NCBI GenBank assembly: GCA_017410325.1
Contig: JAFQRA010000020.1
Location: 62,001-126,000 of the forward strand
DNA: 64,000 nt
Origin: Clostridia bacterium
Lineage (GTDB): Bacteria > Bacillota > Clostridia > Oscillospirales > Acutalibacteraceae
Reading direction: 5' to 3'
Shown here one piece after another: positions 32,935-42,900 of the stretch. The notes under the pieces are model-generated. The model had not been told where the DNA came from and made no database searches. It saw nothing but the letters and a program-made list of their open reading frames with translations. Within the stretch, counting starts at the first letter, position 1, and every line of letters starts with the position of its first letter. Made by a program: the position numbers and the translations under genes.

Positions 32935-33180
32935 CCCACGCTCTGGAGTGGCGGAATGCACAGGCGGAACCCGTGTGCCATCAGGCACAGGATAGCGGTT
33001 ATATTGCAGAATTTATGAGTTGTTAAAAGAATAAATTCAAAATATAACCGACTATCCCGGTTTGTAGGTGTGCATTTATTGGTCCAAACCGGTGTTACCG
33101 AATCTTGTCAATTCGGCATGCCCCTGGCTCGGTTGATGCTTGTCATCAAGGGAAGTAGAGCCTGACTGTTTAGCGTTAAT
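32935..33180 (+). ncRNA. Structured non-coding leader upstream of the tyrosine recombinase
   Basis: About 250 bases without a gene but with many stems: CCAC/GTGG (32937-32950); TGTGCC/GGCACA (about 32974-32989); a very long hairpin GGATAG-x-GGTTATATT ... GAATTTAT with its complement (32990-33057); CGGTTTG/CAAACCG (33059-33091); CCGAAT/ATTCGG (33108-33116 region); GATG/CATC. Pairing covers most of the interval. It could be the 5' leader of the recombinase mRNA or a separate RNA. Confidence 0.5.
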
Positions 33181-33204
33181 TATTCCCAAAGGAGGGATTC
33201 ATAT

Positions 33205-34170
33205 ATGGCTAAAAGAAGAAACAGAAAGCCAACTATAACTCAGCAGATTATGAACGTATGTATGGAAAGAATTAATACAAAAGAACATAATCTCACCCGA
33301 CAGAATTATCAGCGTACCTGTTATAACTTTGTGCGCTGGTGCAGAGAAAATCACGACGTTAAAACTTACGATGAAGCGAAAGAATTACTGCAAAAATATG
33401 CCGATGATTTACAGCAAAAAGGGTATTCGCCAAGCACGATTCATTCGTATCTGGCAGGACCTTGCTGTGGATTCAATGTAAAAATGGATGCGATTGAGAA
33501 ACCGCGTAGGATAGCGGCCGATTACACCAGAAGCAGATTTGAACCTTCGTGCCCATCGCCGAGCAGAGATCCGTACACTGAAAAAGTTCGTCGTATTACG
33601 GAGCTTCAGATTCGTACCGGCATCAGAAAATCAGAACTGTATTACTTGAGAAATAAAAATTTCAAGCAGGACGAAAGCGGATATTGGTGTGTTGAAGTCG
33701 AAAACGGCAAGGGCGGAAAATACCAACTCAACAGATTGCTTGAATGCGATGTTGAATTCATACGAGGATACTTTGATCCAAGCAAGCCGGATGAGTATAT
33801 ATTTACACAGGAAGAGATACAAGCTTCAGCCGCAGTTGATTTACACAGATTGCGAGCCCAGTGCGCGAAAAACTACTATTATCACCTGTTAGCCAGAATT
33901 AAGGCAGATCCGTCTTATGCCGAGCAGTTGGAAGCAGAAATTCGCAAGAGATGGAACTTATATAATATTGATAAAAAGACAGGAAAGCCGAAACATTTGA
34001 AAAAATCGTTGATTCAAGGCGATTACGTGCTGAGAGGTGAGTTGAGAAAAAAGGCTATACGAGAAGGTAAGGATTACAGATTCAGCAAAATATGCCTCCT
34101 TGCAACTTCGATGTTCAAATTGAGCCATTATCGCAACAATATTGTTGTTGCTTCATACCTCTACACTTAA
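33205..34170 (+). CDS. Tyrosine recombinase/integrase family protein
   Basis: 321 residues, ATG with CCAAAGGAGGGATT upstream. An N-terminal SAM-like DNA-binding domain (about 10-95) is followed by a catalytic domain: Arg in T-G-I-R-K-S-E-L (about 140), Lys in G-K-G-G-K, H-R-L-R (about 214), S-H-Y-R-N (about 307) and the nucleophile Tyr in A-S-Y-L-Y at the extreme C-terminus. An insertion of about 60 Lys-rich residues separates the H-x-x-R and final boxes, longer than usual. It may move a smaller unit nested here or act in phase switching. Confidence 0.85.
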   Translation: MAKRRNRKPTITQQIMNVCMERINTKEHNLTRQNYQRTCYNFVRWCRENHDVKTYDEAKELLQKYADDLQQKGYSPSTIHSYLAGPCCGFNVKMDAIEKPRRIAADYTRSRFEPSCPSPSRDPYTEKVRRITELQIRTGIRKSELYYLRNKNFKQDESGYWCVEVENGKGGKYQLNRLLECDVEFIRGYFDPSKPDEYIFTQEEIQASAAVDLHRLRAQCAKNYYYHLLARIKADPSYAEQLEAEIRKRWNLYNIDKKTGKPKHLKKSLIQGDYVLRGELRKKAIREGKDYRFSKICLLATSMFKLSHYRNNIVVASYLYT

Positions 34171-34277
34171 AATAAGCAAAAAAAGTTATGCAGGAGAAAA
34201 TTTTGCATTTCAAATCTTTCATACTGTTATTAAGCAAATTTTACTGCTGAATAATATACGAAGGAGTTTAATGCAAT

Positions 34278-34742
34278 ATGGTTAAATCAATAGCTGAAAT
34301 CAAGAAAGAAAATAAAGGTTTGTACGACAAAATGAGGGTCTTTATGTGTCGGGAGCAAAAATATGCGGGTAAAAAAGGTCAGTTGAAAGAGCTTTCGCCT
34401 GAAGATTACTGCCTTAAAACGCCATACCGAATTTACTTTGTTGAAATAATGGACTGCTACAGATTCAACGGCAGAATTGCCAACAGCGGGGTCAGAAAAG
34501 CATCTGTACGAACCAAAACCTTGGTTATAGTTCTGTGTCCCCAGGTTATAAAATCCAGATTCTGCGACGCTTTGGCAGATATTATGGAAGAAAAAGGTCT
34601 GAGTGTTAAAGAGTTGGCGCATCTGAGCGGATATAGCCTGAATAAGATGTGCGATATTGTATCCGGAAGAGTTGAGCCTGATGAAATAACAAAGAAAAGG
34701 CTTATTGAATGTTGCTCAAGACAGCAAAATAAATTCAGTTGA
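34278..34742 (+). CDS. HTH (XRE-like) protein, 154 residues
   Basis: ATG after ACGAAGGAGTTTAATGCAAT. The N-terminal about 90 residues are of unknown type and basic. The C-terminal about 60 form a helix-turn-helix (L-S-V-K-E-L-A-H-L-S-G-Y-S-L-N-K-M). It follows the tyrosine recombinase by about 100 bases. The motif CAAATCTxTCATACTGT precedes it, and a near copy precedes the large RNA downstream, so it may regulate itself and that RNA; this is inference. Confidence 0.7.
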   Translation: MVKSIAEIKKENKGLYDKMRVFMCREQKYAGKKGQLKELSPEDYCLKTPYRIYFVEIMDCYRFNGRIANSGVRKASVRTKTLVIVLCPQVIKSRFCDALADIMEEKGLSVKELAHLSGYSLNKMCDIVSGRVEPDEITKKRLIECCSRQQNKFS

Positions 34743-34796
34743 ATTTTTTCATTTTTTTAAATCAAATCTGTCATACTGTAAGTAAGATAAACATTA

Positions 34797-35474
34797 ACAA
34801 CCGCCTCATTCAGCGGGATATAAGTGGAACTGATTTCTACATAAGCAAATGTCCATTCCGTGAAAGAATGTAATATCAAAATTAAATATTGCAAACTCTA
34901 GAGCATGAGTATAAACTGCAGGTGCGCACAGCCGATTCAATAAGTGTGCGGGGCGGAAAAACGGTCTCATTCTCACCGTTTCTGCCTGGAGCAGTGAAGT
35001 TATACCGCACTGTTGCCTGACCCTATCGATGATAATCGATAGGTATGGTTAAGAGGTATAGGAGGAAAAGTTCCGGATTAATCCGGAATGTACCCGTCTG
35101 GCCTACGGGCTGGGGATTCACGCGAAATATCCTGAAAAGGATTGCCGTCAGGGGCGGGAGACGACGGCTTTATATGCGTGCCGACGAAAGTCGGAGGTGA
35201 GAATGGCATACTGTATACCGGAGACTTCGTTTCGATGGAAACAGCTATGGTGGGGCCTGGATTTTCGTAATCCAGGCCCCGGTCTGCCCAATTCCCGAGT
35301 TTGCTTGAATCTCCGGACACGGTTTGGCACGCTGTAACGTTTGCTGGCTGTATATAAATCGCTTTGTATTTGTAAGCTTGATATATTTTGAATTTCTTTT
35401 TGAAGCTACATAACATAAAAACACAGACCCTCTATTAACAGATTTTGCTTCTGTTGGCAGAGGGTCTGTTTTGG
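34797..35474 (+). ncRNA. Candidate large structured non-coding RNA
   Basis: About 680 bases with no credible gene and at least ten stems: CCGC/GCGG (34801-34816); GCGCAC/GTGTGC (34923-34949); GGC-GGA-AAAACGGT with its partner (34952-34986); CAGTG/CACTG (34992-35011); CCTATCGAT/ATCGATAGG (35021-35043); TTCCGGA/TCCGGAA (35071-35088); CCCGT/ACGGG (35093-35109); GCCGTC/GACGGC (35144-35168); CCGAC-GAAA-GTCGG; a 12-bp GGGGCCTGGATT/AATCCAGGCCCC (35253-35281). It ends in a strong terminator. Size and density resemble ornate large RNAs such as GOLLD and ROOL; I cannot assign it. Confidence 0.55.
35423..35474 (+). terminator. Terminator ending the structured RNA region
   Basis: ACAGACCCTCT pairs with AGAGGGTCTGT (perfect 11 bp), with an inner AACAG/CTGTT stem and a TTTT tail. 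It separates the RNA from the defence island. Confidence 0.85.
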
Positions 35475-35520
35475 TTAGTTTGTTTAAATAATACTTTGAA
35501 AATCTATAACTATTTCATTA

Positions 35521-35549
35521 TTGAAAATAAGTTTATAAAAGACTATACT
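35521..35549 (+). promoter_or_regulatory. Promoter of the first defence module
   Basis: TTGAAA, 17 bases, TATACT, 70 bases before the PLD-helicase start. The gap also contains a small CTCAA/TTGAG inverted repeat at about 35571-35587. Confidence 0.65.
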
Positions 35550-35619
35550 TATTTATATAGATTATATAAACTCAAGTCGAATTGAGTGAAATTGTAACTT
35601 TCTTTAATAGGAGGATACT

Positions 35620-38600
35620 ATGCTTCACCACGGTCTTTATGAACAAGTAATCAATAATCAGCTGAGTAGCGAACTTTCGGAGATTCCGGAAGCCCGCAAG
35701 GCTGTTGCGCCTATTGACAAAGCAGAAGCCTCCAAAGTACTATCACAGTATCTGGCTGATGTGGTTCGGAAGGGCCTGGATAATGTGGTTGACAATGGTG
35801 GGGATATCTCTGCCCAGATCGCGTTGACCAATCGGATTGTCGATCTTATTCAAAATACAACCAGAGAAGCTGACTTTGCTGCACTGGGTGTTGATCAGTG
35901 TGCAGAACAGCTTCTTGCTATTTTGAGAGAGGCGGATCCCAGATTTGCGGTAGGCAAAACGGCGGCAGACTTGAGCCGCCCCGAAACCTCGATTGCACAG
36001 AGCTCTCTTTTCACGGGTGCAATCCACGAGCCTCAGATGTATACCGAGCTGAAGAAAGAAATTGTTTCTGCGGATCGCATTGATATGCTGGTTTCCTTTA
36101 TCAAGTGGAGCGGTTTACGACTTCTGATGGATGAGCTGTGCGAATTTACTATGAACGGCGGCGAACTTCGTATTATTACCACCTCGTATATGGGTGCAAC
36201 AGACGTAAAGGCAATCGAAGAACTGCGTAAGCTTCCTAATACCAAAATCAAAGTCAGCTACGATACCAAACGCACTCGTCTTCACGCAAAAACCTACGTG
36301 TTCTATCGCGATACAGGATTTACGACAGCCTATGTTGGTTCGTCGAATCTATCCAATGCCGCTATTTCCAGTGGCCTGGAATGGAACGTTAAGGTGACTA
36401 AAAAGGATCTCCCGGAAACCATTGATAAGATTGCTGCGACATTCGAGAGCTATTGGAATTCCAATGAATTTGAATACTACAACGAAGAGCAGAAGGAACG
36501 CCTTACTCGTGCCTTGAAGGCAGAAAAGTATGTAGATGGAAACAATCCTGAAGTTTATACAATGGATATAATGCCGTACTCTTATCAGCAGGAAATTCTG
36601 GATAAGTTGGAGGCAGAACGCAAGGTGCGCGGATATAATCGTAACCTTGTTGTTGCCGCTACGGGTACGGGAAAAACCGTTATTTCTGCACTTGATTATA
36701 AGCGGTTCCGCAAGCAGAATCCCGGTAAGCCCTGTCGTTTGCTGTTTGTGGCGCATCGTGAAGAAATTCTGAAGCAGAGTTTGTATACCTTCCGTGCAGT
36801 GTTGAAGGACGCTAACTTTGGCGAGATGTTTGTTGGCAACTATAAGCCTGACAGCATTGAAAACCTGTTCATATCTATTCAGACATTTAACTCGCAGGAT
36901 TTTACCGCAAAGACTGCGCCTGATTTTTATGATTATATCATCGTAGATGAATTTCATCATGCTGCAGCACCTACGTATCAGAAGCTCTTGGCGTATTATC
37001 AGCCGCAGATTTTGTTGGGTTTGACTGCTACGCCGGAACGTATGGACGGCAAGAGCATTCTGCCGTACTTCAACAATCGTATTGCAGCTGAAATTCGTCT
37101 CCCTGAAGCAATTGACCGTAAGTTGCTTTGCCCGTTCCAGTATTTCGGTGTTACCGATACTGTTGATTTGGATACACTCAAATGGAGTGCCGGTGGTTAC
37201 GACAAAGGCGAGCTGACTAAGATTTACACACTAAGTGGCGCTATGGCCAACCGTCGTGCTGACCTTGTTGTGGGCTCCTTGCTGAAGTACGTGACCGACA
37301 TCAATGACGTTAAGGGTCTCGGCTTCTGCGTTTCCATTGAGCATGCAGAATTCATGTGTCGCTATTTCAATGAACACAATATACCATCTATGTTCCTGAC
37401 AGGACATTCTCCTGACGAGGAAAGAAAAAATGCCAAGCAGCGCCTGGTTGCGGGAGAAGTGCGTTTTATATTTGTTGTGGATATATATAACGAGGGTGTT
37501 GATATCCCTGAAGTCAATACCGTTCTTTTTCTGCGTCCTACTGAGTCTCTGACTGTGTTCTTGCAGCAGTTGGGACGTGGTCTGCGCTTGGCCGAAGATA
37601 AAGAATGCCTAACCGTATTGGATTTTATCGGTCAGGCAAACAAGAAATATAACTTTGAAGATAAGTTTGCGGCGCTGTTGAGCAATACTACTCGCAGTGT
37701 GACTCGCGAAATTAAGGATGGCTTCATTTCTGTACCGAAGGGTTGCTATATTCAGTTGGAAAAGAAAGCTGCCAAATATATTTTGGATAATATCCGAGCT
37801 TCCTATGGTAATACAGCAGGCTTGGTATCTCGTGTTGCCACTTTTGAAGAAGACAGCGGTTTGGAGCTGGCTCTGAAGAATTTCTTGGATTATTATCATT
37901 TGGATCCGAGGGCGATTTATAAGTTCACATCTTTCTCTCGTCTCTGTGCCAGGGCAGATGCTATTGAGGAGTTTGAGGAGCCACTGGAAGATATAATTAC
38001 TAAGGCGTTTGCTCGTCTTGCTGTCATTGATTCCAGACGCTGGATATCTTTCTTGCTGGATATTCTTCCTCGCTTGGACAATGTGGATTTTGCCGCTTTG
38101 AGCGATGTAGAGAAGCGAATGCTTCAGATGTTCTACATTACTGTTTGGGGTAAGAGTGCAGACTCTTGGGATGATGAGGACGTGTTGGACAACCTTTACA
38201 CGTTGTCCGATAGCACAACGCTGATAGGCGAACTAATAAGTTTGTTTCAATATCGCTATGAACAGATTGACTTTATCGACGAGCCCGTTGATTTAGGCTT
38301 TAACTGTCCATTGGATTTGCATTGTACTTATACGCGCGATCAGTTGTTGGTAGCGATGGATTTCATGAAACCGTCTACTGTCCGCGAGGGTGTTAAGTGG
38401 TTGCCCGAAAAGCAACTGGATGTATTTTTCGTGACGCTGAATAAATCCGATAAGGATTATTCTCCAACGACTATGTACAATGATTATTCTATAAACGAGA
38501 GCCTTTTCCATTGGCAGAGTCAGAGCACCACTGCGGCTGATTCTCCCACGGGTCAGCGTTATATTCATCACAGGGATAAGGGCACCAAGGTCCTGCTGTT

Positions 38601-38775
38601 TGTTCGTGAGTTTAAGTCGGATCGCATCACGAACGGTGCGGAGGCCTATACATATCTTGGCACAGCCAACTATGTGACACACACCGGCTCTAAGCCGATG
38701 AATATTACTTGGAGTTTGGATCGCCCGATACCGGCAAAGTTCCTGAAGAAAACAAATAAATTGGTGGTGGGATAA
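35620..38775 (+). CDS. PLD nuclease - DEAD/DEAH helicase - DUF3427 fusion
   Basis: 1051 residues, ATG with AATAGGAGGATACT upstream. Order: N-terminal helical part; phospholipase-D nuclease with L-H-A-K-T-Y (His222, Lys224) and G-S-S-N (about 242); SF2 helicase with T-G-T-G-K-T (about 350), D-E-F-H-H (about 444), L-T-A-T-P and Q-L-G-R-G-L-R; then a DUF3427-type C-terminus of about 350 residues. It likely translocates on DNA and cuts it. The Nudix gene starts in its stop codon, a pairing typical of defence loci. Its codon use is richer in GC than the genes that follow, suggesting separate acquisition. Confidence 0.9.
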   Translation: MLHHGLYEQVINNQLSSELSEIPEARKAVAPIDKAEASKVLSQYLADVVRKGLDNVVDNGGDISAQIALTNRIVDLIQNTTREADFAALGVDQCAEQLLAILREADPRFAVGKTAADLSRPETSIAQSSLFTGAIHEPQMYTELKKEIVSADRIDMLVSFIKWSGLRLLMDELCEFTMNGGELRIITTSYMGATDVKAIEELRKLPNTKIKVSYDTKRTRLHAKTYVFYRDTGFTTAYVGSSNLSNAAISSGLEWNVKVTKKDLPETIDKIAATFESYWNSNEFEYYNEEQKERLTRALKAEKYVDGNNPEVYTMDIMPYSYQQEILDKLEAERKVRGYNRNLVVAATGTGKTVISALDYKRFRKQNPGKPCRLLFVAHREEILKQSLYTFRAVLKDANFGEMFVGNYKPDSIENLFISIQTFNSQDFTAKTAPDFYDYIIVDEFHHAAAPTYQKLLAYYQPQILLGLTATPERMDGKSILPYFNNRIAAEIRLPEAIDRKLLCPFQYFGVTDTVDLDTLKWSAGGYDKGELTKIYTLSGAMANRRADLVVGSLLKYVTDINDVKGLGFCVSIEHAEFMCRYFNEHNIPSMFLTGHSPDEERKNAKQRLVAGEVRFIFVVDIYNEGVDIPEVNTVLFLRPTESLTVFLQQLGRGLRLAEDKECLTVLDFIGQANKKYNFEDKFAALLSNTTRSVTREIKDGFISVPKGCYIQLEKKAAKYILDNIRASYGNTAGLVSRVATFEEDSGLELALKNFLDYYHLDPRAIYKFTSFSRLCARADAIEEFEEPLEDIITKAFARLAVIDSRRWISFLLDILPRLDNVDFAALSDVEKRMLQMFYITVWGKSADSWDDEDVLDNLYTLSDSTTLIGELISLFQYRYEQIDFIDEPVDLGFNCPLDLHCTYTRDQLLVAMDFMKPSTVREGVKWLPEKQLDVFFVTLNKSDKDYSPTTMYNDYSINESLFHWQSQSTTAADSPTGQRYIHHRDKGTKVLLFVREFKSDRITNGAEAYTYLGTANYVTHTGSKPMNITWSLDRPIPAKFLKKTNKLVVG

Positions 38776-39164
38776 TGGTAGAAGTTGTAGCTGCCCTGAT
38801 ATGGGACAAAGATAAGTTTATGATTTGTCAGCGACCTGCGCACAAATCCTGTGCTTTGCTGTGGGAGTTTGTCGGCGGTAAGGTTGAGCTGGGCGAAACC
38901 AAAGCGCAGGCGCTTATACGCGAATGTCAAGAAGAGCTTGACGTTACCTTGTCTGTTGGCGATGAATTTATTGACGTTGTTCATCAGTACCCGGATATAA
39001 AAGTTCATTTAACTCTTTTTAACGCAACCATTGCTGAAGGCGTGCCGCAGAAATTGGAACACAATGATATAAAGTGGATTGCACCGTCAGAAATACCAAA
39101 CTATGATTTCTGCCCGGCAGATACGGAGATATTGAAAAAGATAATTAGTTTTTATAGTAAATAA
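38775..39164 (+). CDS. Nudix hydrolase (MutT-like)
   Basis: 129 residues; the ATG shares its A with the helicase stop (TAATG), so translation is coupled. The complete Nudix box is visible: G-G-K-V-E-L-G-E, then R-E-C-Q-E-E-L-D-V (about residues 34-56). It looks like an oxidised-nucleotide or dNTP pyrophosphohydrolase. As partner of the PLD-helicase it might remove modified or phage nucleotides, or act as regulator; substrate unknown. Confidence 0.9.
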   Translation: MVEVVAALIWDKDKFMICQRPAHKSCALLWEFVGGKVELGETKAQALIRECQEELDVTLSVGDEFIDVVHQYPDIKVHLTLFNATIAEGVPQKLEHNDIKWIAPSEIPNYDFCPADTEILKKIISFYSK

Positions 39165-39180
39165 TTGCGGTTGGATCAAT

Positions 39181-39543
39181 ATGCCTACAATTAACGAAAC
39201 TTTATTAAAATTAAAAGAATCAAAATTCAGGGCAGGCTTTCACTTGTATGAAAAAGAGAGGGCATACGTTGCCGATAAGGGTATGAATGTTGTACGAGCG
39301 CACGCGCAGGATTTCATCCGCACACGACTTGCCCCTGCATATCCGCCCAACGACGGCAAGCAGACCCCGATGCGTGGACACCCTGTGTTCGTCGCGCAGC
39401 ATGCCTGCGCCTGTTGCTGCAGAGGCTGCCTTGAAAAATGGTATAAAGTCCCTCAGGTCAGAGCCTTGTCCGACGTTCAGCAAGAAAAAATCATGAATCT
39501 TCTTATGGCGTGGATAGCCGAAGAAACAAGAAACGAGGATTAA
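39181..39543 (+). CDS. DUF4186 protein
   Basis: 120 residues. The pattern M-R-G-H-P-V-F-V-A-Q-H followed by C-C-C-R-G-C-L-E-K-W is the signature of DUF4186, a small Cys/His protein that probably binds metal. Function unknown in general. It lies 16 bases after the Nudix gene and one base before the deformylase-like gene, so the four may form one transcript. Confidence 0.8.
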   Translation: MPTINETLLKLKESKFRAGFHLYEKERAYVADKGMNVVRAHAQDFIRTRLAPAYPPNDGKQTPMRGHPVFVAQHACACCCRGCLEKWYKVPQVRALSDVQQEKIMNLLMAWIAEETRNED

Positions 39544-39544
39544 T

Positions 39545-39958
39545 ATGATAAAAGAACTTATTCACGACCCGATTTTGCTCAGCATTAAATCGGAGGTTGC
39601 GACAAAAGAAGATTTGCAGGTTGCAGAGGATTTGCTCGATACTTTAACCGCCCATAAAGACGGCTGTGTAGGTATGGCGGCGAATATGATTGGTGTGCAT
39701 AAGCGTATTATAGCTTTTGATAACGACGGCACGTATATGGTTATGTTCAACCCCGAGATAATAAAAAAATCGGAGCCGTACGATACAGAAGAAGGTTGCC
39801 TTTCTCTGCTCGGTGTTCCCCGAAAGTGTAAGCGTTATAAAACTATAAAAGTACAGTGGCAGACAGCTGAATTCCAGACCCATATAAAAACCTTCACAGA
39901 CTTTCCTGCACAGATAATTCAGCACGAAGTTGATCATTGTGAAGGAATATTAATATAA
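39545..39958 (+). CDS. def: Peptide deformylase-like protein, copy 1
   Basis: 137 residues. Motif 2 (E-E-G-C-L-S) and motif 3 (Q-H-E-V-D-H) give the Cys and two His metal ligands plus the catalytic Glu. Motif 1 is G-C-V-G-M-A-A-N-M-I-G, lacking the usual Gln that stabilises the oxyanion, so activity may be altered. It is shorter than housekeeping deformylases (about 150-190). A second copy, about 93% identical in protein, is at 62816-63229. Confidence 0.8.
   Translation: MIKELIHDPILLSIKSEVATKEDLQVAEDLLDTLTAHKDGCVGMAANMIGVHKRIIAFDNDGTYMVMFNPEIIKKSEPYDTEEGCLSLLGVPRKCKRYKTIKVQWQTAEFQTHIKTFTDFPAQIIQHEVDHCEGILI
39545..39958 (+). repeat. Direct repeat (deformylase gene), left copy
   Basis: The 414-bp gene is repeated in the same orientation at 62816-63229 with about nine in ten bases identical. 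Sequences immediately outside the coding frame are not alike. The pair brackets modules 2 and 3. Confidence 0.9.
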
Positions 39959-39985
39959 CAAACGTATAAAAGCGTGGAGAATTTT

Positions 39986-42900
39986 ATGAATACAGTAGAT
40001 ATTGTCGCTAAGTTTAATGGTTTCCTTCAAATCTGCACGGAATATCTTAAAGATTGGCTAAATGAAATGCTGCCAAAAGTATCTGAAAATTGGTGGCAAG
40101 AATGTGTTTTGTCAAATTTAAGTTATAATCAACGTAATTTTGCTAAAGAAAATAACTATAATAATCTTTCGGGTTTTGATTTAGCTGCACTTCTTAAAAT
40201 AGCAGATAAGTCTTGGTATGATATGAGAAACTTTGCATATCTTCCAACAAAAGACAGAGAAATTATAAGAGAAATGCAAAAAATCAGAAACAGATGGGCG
40301 CATTACAGTTGCTCAATATTAGACAAAGACAGTATAGTTTTTGATATTGATATAACGCTCAAGTTTCTCTTATGGCTTGATGTTCCTTCCGCAATTATTA
40401 ATGACGTTGATAGGTTTATGCAGGATGTTCAAAATACTGTAATAACTGTTGCGGCAACAAATTCAATTGCAAATAATAAAATGGAATTACAAGCAAAAAC
40501 GACATCAGATGAGATTGCTGAAAAAAGTCAGGTCTATTTGGTGGGTAATCCGGAGATAAAAGGGTTAGTATTTTCTGTTTCAAGTCTTGGCGAGATAAAA
40601 AAATACGAGGTTTTTATAAATGGAGAAATCAAGACGTTTTATTCCGGGCAAATTGCATTAGTTGATGAAAGTTCTGATTATAATTGGATTGACATAGCTG
40701 CGTTGCAAAGTTATTTGACTGCATATCAAATTAATAATCCTTCTGCAGGGAACTTATATTCTTTAAATGCAGCTCGAATTGATTTTGTACCGTATCAGTT
40801 TAGGCCGGCATTAAAACTTATAAAAGCTGATGAACCTAGAATCTTAATTGCCGATAGTGTTGGCGTTGGAAAAACAATAGAAGCGGGTTTGATTATTAAA
40901 GAATTAGATGCTCGCAACGAACTTGAGAACGTTTTAATTATTTGTCCTAAACCGTTAGTTACTGAGCGGAAATGGGAATCTGAAATGAAACGTTTTGACG
41001 AAGAGTTCGTTCCTCTTACAGGGCAGGAACTAAGACAGATCATTTCCGATACGGACAGAGATGGTGAATGGCCTTCAAGATACAATAAGGTGATTATACC
41101 ATATTCCATTTTGGATAGCAGAGTATATCAGGGTGAAGAGGGCAAAAAAGGGAAATCTTATTCTCTAAAAGATTTGGATCCTGCCCCACACTTCGATTTG
41201 GTGATTATTGATGAAGCCCATCATATCAGAAATGGTAGCGACAAAAGTTTAAAAGCTTTTGCTTATAAAAGTGTAAAATATTTTTGCGAGCATGCAGATG
41301 CGGTTGTTATGTTAACGGCAACTCCTTTACAGACGGGAGACGATGATCTTTTTACGCTTTTAAACGTACTTAGACCGGATTTTGTAATTGACAAAGAAAC
41401 TTTTTTAAATATGTCAAAGCCGAATGAGTATATTTCTCGTTGCTCACATATTATTAGAGTTGCTTCAGATGGGTGGCAAAATTCAGCAATAAAAGAACTC
41501 CAAGGTGTATTGAATACACAGTGGGGTAGAAATGTTATTGCCAAAAATCCAATATATTCAGAAGTGCTTAGTAAATTACAGAGCACTGATATTTCTCGTG
41601 AAGATAGAGTGAAACTTATATCTGACGTAGAGTCTTTGCATACTTTAGGCACAATGATTAATCGCACAAGAAGACGAGATATTCAAGATTTTTGTGTAAG
41701 ACGAACTCATACAATTGCAAGTGATTTTACAGCTGAGCAAAAGATTCTTCACGACGAGTTATTGGCTTTTGAGTTCGCTGCTCTTTCTACACTTCATAAC
41801 AGCTCTTCTGTTCCGTTTATGATGAGCACAATTCGCAGACAAGCCGCTAGTTGTATATTTGGTTTAGCTCCATATATTCGTGAGATTCTTGATAGACGGT
41901 TGAATCAGGTAGAAGTTGAAACCGAATATGAAACCGATGAATTAAGACTAAGCGACATTGACATAGCATCTTTATCGAATATGGCGAATCGTATTTTAGA
42001 ACTTGCCGATATATTACCTAAAGCGGATCCTAAATTTGATAGCGTTCTGAAGGTAATAAAGGAAAAACAGAAAGCAGAAAACAATAAAATTATTCTGTTT
42101 AGTACATTTCGCCATACGCTTGCGTACTTGAAGAATAAACTGCGATATGAAGGACTGCGCGTTGAACAAATCGATGGCAGTATTAAAGATGAAGTTCGAT
42201 ACGACCTTCGCAAACAGTTTGAATTACCCAAAGAAGATGATAATGCAATAGATATACTTCTATTTACTGAAGTTGGGTCAGAAGGTTTGGATTATCAGTT
42301 TTGTGATATGATGATTAATTACGATCTCCCTTGGAATCCAATGAGAATTGAACAGAGAATTGGACGAATTGACCGACGCGGACAGAGAAGCGAAGTTGTA
42401 AATATCTATAACGTAATTACTAACAATACGGTAGATGCTGATATTTATGAGCGATGTTTGCTACGCATAGGTGTGTTCGAGAGAAGCATAGGTGAGTGCG
42501 AGGAAATACTTAGCGATATTGGAGCACAGGTTGAGAAAATTGCTGTTAATGCTACTCTTACAGACGAAGAACGCCGACTCAAACTTGAACAAATGGCTGA
42601 TAACGAAGTTCGCCGCGTTCAAGAACTTAATAAACTTGAGGATGAAGAAAAAGAACTGTTTGGATTTGATTTATCAGAATTCCATACTTCTCAAGAAATA
42701 AGAGAGGCTGAAAGTCCGTGGCTTAATCCTAATGGTTTGCAATATTTAGTTACAAGATATTTGAACGATCGCGTTGGAACGGGTAATTATATTTTAGGCG
42801 AATCAGAAGTTAAGACATTGCGTCTTAACAGATTGGCCCGAGAATTACTAAGAGAAGATCTTAAAAAGCTTTCATCTGTACGATCTTCTACTAAAAGAGA

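Noticed and set aside
34923-35220. Group II intron reading of the structured RNA (GTGCG start, GAAA tetraloop stem)
   Set aside because: The stem with GAAA has only five pairs, lacks the AGC triad and bulge of domain V, and no reverse transcriptase or AY-type 3' end is seen.
35078-35416. 112-codon minus-strand frame in the structured RNA region
   Set aside because: Composition follows the hairpin sequences and there is no ribosome site.
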